From Gemmatimonadota bacterium (GTDB lineage: Bacteria > Gemmatimonadota > Gemmatimonadetes > Gemmatimonadales > GWC2-71-9), in assembly GCA_027294815.1 (NCBI GenBank), contig JAPULP010000016.1:1-12658 (forward strand): a DNA stretch of 12,658 nucleotides. Direction: 5' to 3'. The notes under the pieces were generated by a model that searched no databases, was not told where the DNA came from, and saw nothing but the letters and a program-made list of their open reading frames with translations. How positions within the stretch are numbered: the stretch's first letter is position 1; each line of letters begins with the position of its first letter. A program made the position numbers and the translations under genes. Of the stretch, positions 6,117 through 12,658 are shown one piece after another.

Positions 6117-8164
6117 TTGTTCTTCCGCGCCTCGCCGCGACGCCCTCCTTTTGCCGCACCCCGAGGTGAGCGACGCACCGGATCGCCGGCGGCGCGCAAT
6201 TCGAATATCTGGTCGCGCAGTCGGGCAGCGACTTCGTAATCCAGCTCCGCCGCAGCCTCGCGCATTTGCTGCTCCAACACTTCGAGAAGGCTCTCGCGAT
6301 CCAACGGCGCGCCCTTGTCGGCCGGCTCTTTCTCGACAACGGCACGGTCCCCCCGCACGTCCGCCACCCGCGTGGCAAAACGCACCTGCTCGACGGACTT
6401 GTGAATGGAGCGTGGCTCGATACCGTGTTCCTCATTGAACGCGCGCTGCAGTTCTCGACGACGATCCATCTCGGCCAACGCCCGTTCCATGGATCCGGTC
6501 ATCCGATCGGCATAGAGCACGGCACGTCCGTTCACGTGGCGTGCCGCTCGTCCGACGGTTTGGATCAGCGACCGATCTGATCGCAAGAACCCTTCCTGGT
6601 CGGCATCGAGGATCGCGACGAGCGCGACTTCGGGGAGGTCGAGACCTTCGCGGAGCAGGTTGATCCCGACCAACACATCGAAATCCCCAAGCCGCAAGCC
6701 CCGCACGATCTCCATGCGTTCGATGGCATCGATATCAGAGTGCATGTATCGGACTCTGACACCAGTCTGTTGCAAATAGTCCGTGAGGTCCTCCGCCATA
6801 CGCTTCGTGAGTACCGTGACGAGCACGCGCTCGCCGATGCTCTCGCAGCGACGGATCTCTGCCAACAGATCATCGACCTGACCCGACACGCGTCTGATCT
6901 CTACCGTCGGGTCGACCAATCCCGTGGGTCTGATGATTTGTTGGACGGCCTCGTCTCCCGACAACTGCATCTCCATATCACCCGGCGTCGCAGATACAAA
7001 GATCACGTCCCCAATAATGTCCAAGAACTCGTCTCGATCCAGCGGGCGATTGTCGAGTGCGGACGGGAGGCGAAAACCGTATTCGACCAAGGTGAGCTTC
7101 CGCGAACGATCTCCTTTGAACATCCCGCCCAACTGCGGAAGCGTGACGTGGGATTCGTCGATGACGGTGAGAAATTCCGCAGGAAAGTAATCGAGCAAGC
7201 ACGCCGGCCGTTCTCCCGGAAGCCTACCCGAAAAATGGCGGCTGTAGTTCTCGACACCGGCACACGTACCAGCTTCGAGGAGCATGTCGATGTCGAACAT
7301 CGTTCGGCTTTCCAGACGCTGGGCCTCGAGCAGCCGATTGGTCGCTCGCAACTCAGCGAGTCGCTCCGCGAGCTCCTCCCGAATAGCCGCGACGGCGCGC
7401 TCTATCGTGGGGCGTCTGACCACGAAGTGGGTCGCCGGGTATATCGCGCAGCGATCGAGCTGGGTGATCACGTGACCGGTGAGCGGGTCGATCTTCGATA
7501 TTCGCTCGATGCTGTCACCCCACAGTTCGATGCGAACCGCCTGTTCCTCGTACTTCGGCAGGATTTCGATCGTGTCACCCCGCACGCGAAACGTCCCTCG
7601 CTCCAGCACCGCGTTGTTGCGCGCGTACTGGATCCGGACCAGCTCTTCGAGAATGCTGTCGCGCGACATTTCGTCGCCGGTGTTGATGGTCACCATGAGG
7701 TTGCGGTATTCGATGGGATCGCCCAATCCATAAATTGCGCTCACGGTAGCGACGATGATCACGTCGTCGCGTTCCATCAGGCTCGACGTGGCACGCAGAC
7801 GCAACGCGTCGATATCCTCGTTGATGGTCGCATCTTTCTCGATGTAGGTGTCCGTGGCCGCGACGTACGCTTCCGGCTGGTAGTAGTCGTAGTACGAAAT
7901 GAAATACTCAACAGCGTTGCTGGGAAAAAACGACTTCAGCTCGCCGTAGAGTTGGGCGGCCAGGGTCTTGTTGTGGGATAGCACCAGCGCCGGCTTGCCA
8001 TATTCGGCAATCGCACTGGCCACGGTCACGGTCTTACCCGACCCGGTGACCCCCAGCAAGGTGTGGAACCGAGAGTTCTTTGCGGCAATCCGCTGGCATA
8101 GCTCTGCGACGGCGCGCGGTTGATCTCCCGCCAACGCAAAAGGCAAATCGAGTTCAAATGTCAC
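6113..8164 (-). CDS. uvrB: Excinuclease ABC subunit B (UvrB)
   Basis: A 683-residue UvrB, close to the usual 660-690. It is the damage-verification helicase of nucleotide excision repair, loaded by UvrA and in turn binding UvrC. Walker A is GVTGSGKT (38-45). The DNA-probing beta-hairpin appears as YYDYYQPEAYV (about 91-101). The DESH box is near residue 337, and helicase motifs V/VI are at ILLREGLDLPEVALVAILDAD-like and TVGRAARH. The C-terminal UVR coiled-coil motif (ESLLEVLEQQMREAAAELDY onward, about 624-657) contacts UvrC, and a short basic tail follows. The GTG start at 8164-8162 lies 10 nt after the rel stop; no strong ribosome site is visible. It overlaps tsaE by 4 nt. Long plus-strand open frames over this gene are shadows. 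Confidence 0.98.
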   Translation of the reverse strand: MTFELDLPFALAGDQPRAVAELCQRIAAKNSRFHTLLGVTGSGKTVTVASAIAEYGKPALVLSHNKTLAAQLYGELKSFFPSNAVEYFISYYDYYQPEAYVAATDTYIEKDATINEDIDALRLRATSSLMERDDVIIVATVSAIYGLGDPIEYRNLMVTINTGDEMSRDSILEELVRIQYARNNAVLERGTFRVRGDTIEILPKYEEQAVRIELWGDSIERISKIDPLTGHVITQLDRCAIYPATHFVVRRPTIERAVAAIREELAERLAELRATNRLLEAQRLESRTMFDIDMLLEAGTCAGVENYSRHFSGRLPGERPACLLDYFPAEFLTVIDESHVTLPQLGGMFKGDRSRKLTLVEYGFRLPSALDNRPLDRDEFLDIIGDVIFVSATPGDMEMQLSGDEAVQQIIRPTGLVDPTVEIRRVSGQVDDLLAEIRRCESIGERVLVTVLTKRMAEDLTDYLQQTGVRVRYMHSDIDAIERMEIVRGLRLGDFDVLVGINLLREGLDLPEVALVAILDADQEGFLRSDRSLIQTVGRAARHVNGRAVLYADRMTGSMERALAEMDRRRELQRAFNEEHGIEPRSIHKSVEQVRFATRVADVRGDRAVVEKEPADKGAPLDRESLLEVLEQQMREAAAELDYEVAARLRDQIFELRAAGDPVRRSPRGAAKGGRRGEARKNK

Positions 8165-8174
8165 GCTGTGGGGA

Positions 8175-10343
8175 TCACTCGGCTTGTGCAGGGGGTTCGC
8201 GACGTTCTACCGTGCCCACGCCTTTCGTCCGACGCATCGCCCGGATCACCTTGGAAAGTTGCGCGGCATTTTCAACTTCGACGAGGACGGTGCCAAACAT
8301 CTCTCCGTCTTTGCTCTTCAACTCGGCGCTGCGAATGTTGGTTCCTTTCTCGGTGACTGCCGCCATGAGATCGGCGTACAAACCACGACGGTCTTCCCCG
8401 ACGACAGCAAGACACACGACAAAGACCTCGCCTTCGAGTTCTTTCCAATCAATTTCCACCCGGCGGTCGGGGTCGGCAGGGATGGTCAAGAGGTTGGGAC
8501 AATCACTGCGGTGAATCGAGATACCGCGCCCCTGCGACACGTAGCCTACCACCGCATCGCCCGGAACCGGCTGGCAGCACTGCGCGTAGCGGACGAGGAG
8601 ACCATCTACTCCCTGGATGCGCACACCCCGTCCCAACCGGATGCGATCCATCACTCGGCCGAATGCTGTGGGTTTCGCCTCCTCCACCGCGTCGGTCGGT
8701 CGATCCGGAAAGAGGGCACGGAGGACCTGGCCGGTGGGGACGTCGCCACGTCCGAGGGCCTGTAACAACCCCTCTTCGGATCCGACGGAGAGTGCGTCTG
8801 CCGCGGACGCCATGGCCGAACCGTCGGGGCGTGACAGCCGTCTGCGCCGCAACTCGCGGGCGAGGATCTCGCGACCCAAGGCTATGCTCCGTTCGGACTC
8901 CTCCTGTTTGATCCAATGACGAATACCGTGGCGCGCGCGGGCGGTGCGCACGTGGTTGAGCCAATCACGGCTGGGCCGCGCCTGGGAGCCCGTGATGACT
9001 TCAACGGTGTCGCCATTCGCCAGCGGCCGATGCAGCGGAGCGATACGCCGATTGACTCTGGCGCCTTGGCACCGCAACCCCACCTCCGTATGGACGGCAA
9101 ACGCGAAGTCGATGGGAGTCGCACCCTTGGGGAGGCGTTTTACGTCACCCTTCGGGGTGAACACAAAAATCTCATCTTGATAGAGGTCGATCTTGAGGAA
9201 CTCGAGGAACTCTTCGGGGGTGTGCGCCGCCTGTTGCAGCTCGATGAGCTGGCGGAACCACGCGAGCCGTTGATCCAACTCGTCGGGTTGTAGTCCTTCC
9301 TTATATACCCAGTGCGCCGCAATCCCGAACTCGGCCGTCCGGTGCATTTCAGTCGTTCGAATCTGGATTTCGTACAACTCTCCGCCGGGCCCGAATATCG
9401 TCGTGTGCAGAGATTGGTACCCGTTCGATTTCGGCGACGCGATGTAATCCTTGATCCGCTCCTGAAGCGGAGTCCATTGATGGTGAATTACCCCCAACGC
9501 GTGATAGCAGTCCGGAACCGCCTTGACGAGCACGCGGATCGCCATCAAGTCGTAAATCTCTTCGAGCGGCTTGTCGCGGGCCTTCATCTTGCAGTAGATC
9601 GACCACAGGTGTTTGGGACGGCCCGTGACTTCGAATCCCTCGATACCCGCTTCGGTCAATGCTTCGACGAGTGGCGCGCGAAGCCGATTGATCATCTCTT
9701 CCCGCTGGCCGCGTTTCGCCCGGAGCTTCTTGGTCAACCCCTTGTGATCTTCTCTCTCCAAGAACTTGAACGCCAAGTCCTCGAGCTCCGCCTTGACACC
9801 GGCCATTCCGAACCGGTGGGCGAGGGGCGCGTACAACTCTTGAGTCTCCCGGGCAATCCGTTCGCGCCGCTCCGCCGGCAAGTGCTCCAGCGTGCGCATG
9901 TTGTGCAGGCGGTCGGCCAGCTTCACGATGATCACCCGGGCGTCCTTCGCGATGGAAAGCAAGAGCTTCCGGTAGTTCTCAACCTGGTGTTCCGTGCTCG
10001 AACGGAAACTCAGGCTCGAAATCTTCGTCAACCCGTCGACGATCTCGCCGACTTCCTCACCGAACTGCTGACGGATGTCCTCGATCAACACGTCGGAATC
10101 TTCCACGGTGTCGTGGAGCAACGCGGCGGCAATCGTGACCGAGTCCATGTGATGGTCCAACAGGATTCGCGCCACCTCCACGGCGTGTGAGATAAACGCT
10201 TCGCCCGACAAGCGTTTTTGGCCCCGATGTGCCTCGGCGCTCAGGCGATACGCCCGGTCGATCAAGTCCAAATCCAAGCGGTCGGCTTGGTCGTCGAGCG
10301 CCTTGGCGAGACGGGAATCGATAGCGGCGCGCGTCGTGGTCAC
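8175..10343 (-). CDS. rel: RelA/SpoT family (p)ppGpp synthetase/hydrolase
   Basis: A 722-residue long RSH protein with all domains in order. The HD hydrolase domain (about 45-155) has H53, H77-D78 and the D144 region (KLADRLHNMR) intact, so (p)ppGpp breakdown should work. The synthetase domain (about 245-350) shows KHLWSIYCKM, EEIYDLMAIRVLV, KDYIASPKSNGYQSLHTT and YEIQIRTTEMH. The TGS domain (about 391-452) begins EIFVFTPKGDVKRLPKGATP. A zinc-finger-like region carries C589, C590, H611 and C615. An ACT domain (about 645-715) senses the ribosome or ligands. Intact HD and synthetase motifs suggest a bifunctional Rel that sets the stringent-response alarmone level. The GTG start overlaps the radC TGA by 4 nt (GTGA). 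No truncation or odd residue noticed; hydrolase/synthetase balance cannot be read from sequence. Confidence 0.97.
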   Translation of the reverse strand: MTTTRAAIDSRLAKALDDQADRLDLDLIDRAYRLSAEAHRGQKRLSGEAFISHAVEVARILLDHHMDSVTIAAALLHDTVEDSDVLIEDIRQQFGEEVGEIVDGLTKISSLSFRSSTEHQVENYRKLLLSIAKDARVIIVKLADRLHNMRTLEHLPAERRERIARETQELYAPLAHRFGMAGVKAELEDLAFKFLEREDHKGLTKKLRAKRGQREEMINRLRAPLVEALTEAGIEGFEVTGRPKHLWSIYCKMKARDKPLEEIYDLMAIRVLVKAVPDCYHALGVIHHQWTPLQERIKDYIASPKSNGYQSLHTTIFGPGGELYEIQIRTTEMHRTAEFGIAAHWVYKEGLQPDELDQRLAWFRQLIELQQAAHTPEEFLEFLKIDLYQDEIFVFTPKGDVKRLPKGATPIDFAFAVHTEVGLRCQGARVNRRIAPLHRPLANGDTVEVITGSQARPSRDWLNHVRTARARHGIRHWIKQEESERSIALGREILARELRRRRLSRPDGSAMASAADALSVGSEEGLLQALGRGDVPTGQVLRALFPDRPTDAVEEAKPTAFGRVMDRIRLGRGVRIQGVDGLLVRYAQCCQPVPGDAVVGYVSQGRGISIHRSDCPNLLTIPADPDRRVEIDWKELEGEVFVVCLAVVGEDRRGLYADLMAAVTEKGTNIRSAELKSKDGEMFGTVLVEVENAAQLSKVIRAMRRTKGVGTVERREPPAQAE

Positions 10344-11026
10344 AACAGACCGGCCTCTGCGAAGCTGAAGTATTGGTCACCCGCGACGATCACGTGATCA
10401 TACACCGGCATGTCGAGGAGTTTTCCGGCTTCAACCAGTTGGGTCGTGACCCTCTTATCGTCTGCCGATGGAGCCGGATTTCCGCTGGGATGATTGTGCA
10501 CCACAATGATCCCCGCCGCTGCCTCGGCAATGGCGGCACGGAAGACCTCTCTCGGGTGTACCAGTGAGCTATTCAGAATACCTCTCGTAATCAGCGTCTG
10601 GCGGGTCACGCGGTTTTGCGCATCCAGCGCGAGAAGGTGGAACTCCTCGACCATCAGGTCACGTAGCATGGGGCCGTATCGCCGATGCACGTCCGACGGG
10701 GACCGGATATCCTCTCCGAGGTCCCGACCCTCCCTGTCCAGCCGTCGTGCCAGCTCCAGAGCAGCAGCGATTCGGGCGGCTTTCGCCCGACCGACGCCGG
10801 CAACACTACGCAGCGAGCTCGGAGGCCGTCGTGCCAACTGCCGCACCGTACCGCCGGCGGCCGCCAAGAGGTCGGCCGCCACCGACAACGCGTCTGACCG
10901 AGCCGTCCCCGTACCTAACAGAATCGCAAGGAGTTCGACGGCCGTCAACGCTGACGGACCGAGGGTCAGGAGCCGTTCCCGAGGACGTTCCGCTTCGTTC
11001 GTGTCCGCGACTCGTAGTTTGTCCAT
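10340..11026 (-). CDS. radC: RadC family JAB/MPN domain protein
   Basis: A 228-residue RadC of normal length. The N-terminal helix-hairpin-helix part carries ERPRERLLTLGPSALTAVEL and LRSVAGVGRAKAARIAAALEL (HhH, about 70-93). The C-terminal JAB/MPN metalloprotease-like domain has the JAMM motif HNHPSGNPAPSADD (about 175-188), with the HxH, Ser and Asp zinc ligands present. RadC is named for DNA repair but its biochemical activity is not settled. The start ATG (11026-11024) precedes DKLRVADTNEAERPRERL, the expected N-terminus. It has no visible ribosome site; a small hairpin sits there instead. The TGA overlaps the rel GTG. It is separated from secA by a repeat-rich 271-bp gap. Confidence 0.95.
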   Translation of the reverse strand: MDKLRVADTNEAERPRERLLTLGPSALTAVELLAILLGTGTARSDALSVAADLLAAAGGTVRQLARRPPSSLRSVAGVGRAKAARIAAALELARRLDREGRDLGEDIRSPSDVHRRYGPMLRDLMVEEFHLLALDAQNRVTRQTLITRGILNSSLVHPREVFRAAIAEAAAGIIVVHNHPSGNPAPSADDKRVTTQLVEAGKLLDMPVYDHVIVAGDQYFSFAEAGLL

Positions 11027-11043
11027 GGCCCAAAACTGGGGCC
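11027..11043 (-). other. Small hairpin directly before the radC start codon
   Basis: Minus-strand arms GGCCC (11043-11039) and GGGCC (11031-11027) with a 7-nt loop (CAGTTTT) end at the base before the radC ATG, where a ribosome binding site would be expected. It could dampen initiation or mean that radC is translated by another route. Short stem, so only tentative. Confidence 0.4.
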
Positions 11044-11093
11044 GCGACCGAAAATCGTGGTGTCAAAGTTTTGCGCGATAGACCGGAATGTGA

Positions 11094-11109
11094 CGGCCCC
11101 AAGGGGCCG
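11094..11109. repeat. GC-rich inverted repeat between secA and radC
   Basis: CGGCCCC-AA-GGGGCCG, 7-bp arms around 2 central bases. It may fold in RNA with a slightly shorter stem. No T-run follows on the minus strand, so I do not call it a terminator. Confidence 0.6.
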
Positions 11110-11114
11110 ATTTC

Positions 11115-11149
11115 CAATTGCAAATTGACAATTGCAAATTTGCAATTTT
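11115..11149. repeat. AT-rich 14-bp tandem repeat with an 18-nt perfect palindrome
   Basis: CAATTGCAAATTGA at 11115 is followed by CAATTGCAAATTTG at 11129 and a partial third copy, CAATTTT, at 11143. Bases 11130-11147 (AATTGCAAATTTGCAATT) are a perfect palindrome. The composition contrasts sharply with the GC-rich surroundings. It could be slippage-prone junk, a protein-binding site or an upstream AT element; nothing in the sequence decides. Confidence 0.85.
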
Positions 11150-11160
11150 CCCCTGCCTTT

Positions 11161-11253
11161 CCTGCCTCCACTGCTCGCCGCCCCTGCGACTGCCCCTGTG
11201 CCCCTGTGCCCCTGTGCCCCTTGTGCATCCCTGCCTCCCCTGCTCGCTGCCCC
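11161..11253. repeat. 24-bp direct repeat flanking an 8-bp minisatellite
   Basis: The plus-strand sequences at 11161-11184 (CCTGCCTCCACTGCTCGCCG plus CCCC) and 11230-11253 match at 22 of 24 bases, spaced 69 bp apart. Between them lie the 8-bp CCCCTGTG repeats. Further degenerate CCCCTCGAT-like copies follow at about 11270-11290, up to the secA stop. Confidence 0.8.
11193..11220 (-). repeat. 8-bp minisatellite, canonical G-quadruplex motif on the transcript strand
   Basis: The plus strand has three exact copies of CCCCTGTG (11193, 11201, 11209) and a fourth CCCC. On the minus strand, which has the RNA sequence of this operon, this reads as four GGGG runs separated by identical CACA loops, the standard pattern for a four-layer G-quadruplex. 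It lies in the gap between secA and radC. Confidence 0.85.
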
Positions 11254-11297
11254 CTACTGTCCCTTGCTGCCCCTCGATCCCCCTCGATACCCGTCTA

Positions 11298-12658
<1,361 letters not shown>

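Noticed and set aside
6740..7981. Long plus-strand open frame (413 codons) antisense to uvrB
   Set aside because: It lies wholly over a clear uvrB gene, shows no family motif and has the composition of a complement-frame shadow in GC-rich DNA.
9312..10190. Plus-strand open frame (292 codons) antisense to rel
   Set aside because: Shadow of the conserved HD/synthetase coding sequence; no recognisable domain or ribosome site.
11044..11075. Promoter for radC built on a perfect TTGACA on the minus strand near 11065
   Set aside because: The position 16-18 nt downstream is GGCCCC-like and cannot serve as a -10 box.
10806..11228. Minus-strand open frame beginning MHKGHRGTGAQG between secA and radC
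   Set aside because: Its N-terminus is the translated 8-bp minisatellite and the rest overlaps radC in another frame; low complexity, no family resemblance.

Overview
This window is a GC-rich bacterial chromosome segment in which every gene I can support lies on the minus strand, so transcription runs from base 12658 towards base 1. The genes are housekeeping and cell-envelope genes. High GC, frequent GTG starts (rel, uvrB, tsaE, ssb), a Tol-type envelope operon and a secreted LysM protein beside ssb point to a Gram-negative (diderm), high-GC phylum. A Gemmatimonadota-like organism would fit, but that placement is an impression, not a demonstration. I see no tRNA, rRNA, CRISPR array, transposase or phage gene.

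There appear to be three transcription units. (1) 12658-5005: the 3' part of secA, then a 271-bp repeat-rich gap, then radC, rel (RelA/SpoT family), uvrB, tsaE and tsaB. From radC onward the genes are tightly packed: 4-nt stop/start overlaps at radC/rel, uvrB/tsaE and tsaE/tsaB, and a 10-nt gap at rel/uvrB. The group links protein export, DNA repair, (p)ppGpp turnover and tRNA t6A modification. (2) 4873-2763: a near-consensus sigma-70 promoter, ssb, then a secreted tandem-LysM protein whose start lies inside the end of ssb, closed by a clear intrinsic terminator. (3) 2488-1: an NAD-dependent sugar epimerase, then tolQ, tolR and the N-terminal part of a TolA/TonB-like protein that runs off the left edge, with 4-nt overlaps or a 3-nt gap between genes.

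I found no obviously new multi-gene system. The points worth a second look are: an in-frame amber codon in the most conserved part of tolQ, with 62 intact family codons after it; a tandem duplication in the LysM gene that copied the last residues of the signal peptide along with the LysM domain; and a secA-radC spacer made of short tandem repeats, including four GGGG runs with regular CACA spacers (a textbook G-quadruplex pattern on the RNA-like strand) and an 18-nt perfect AT-rich palindrome.
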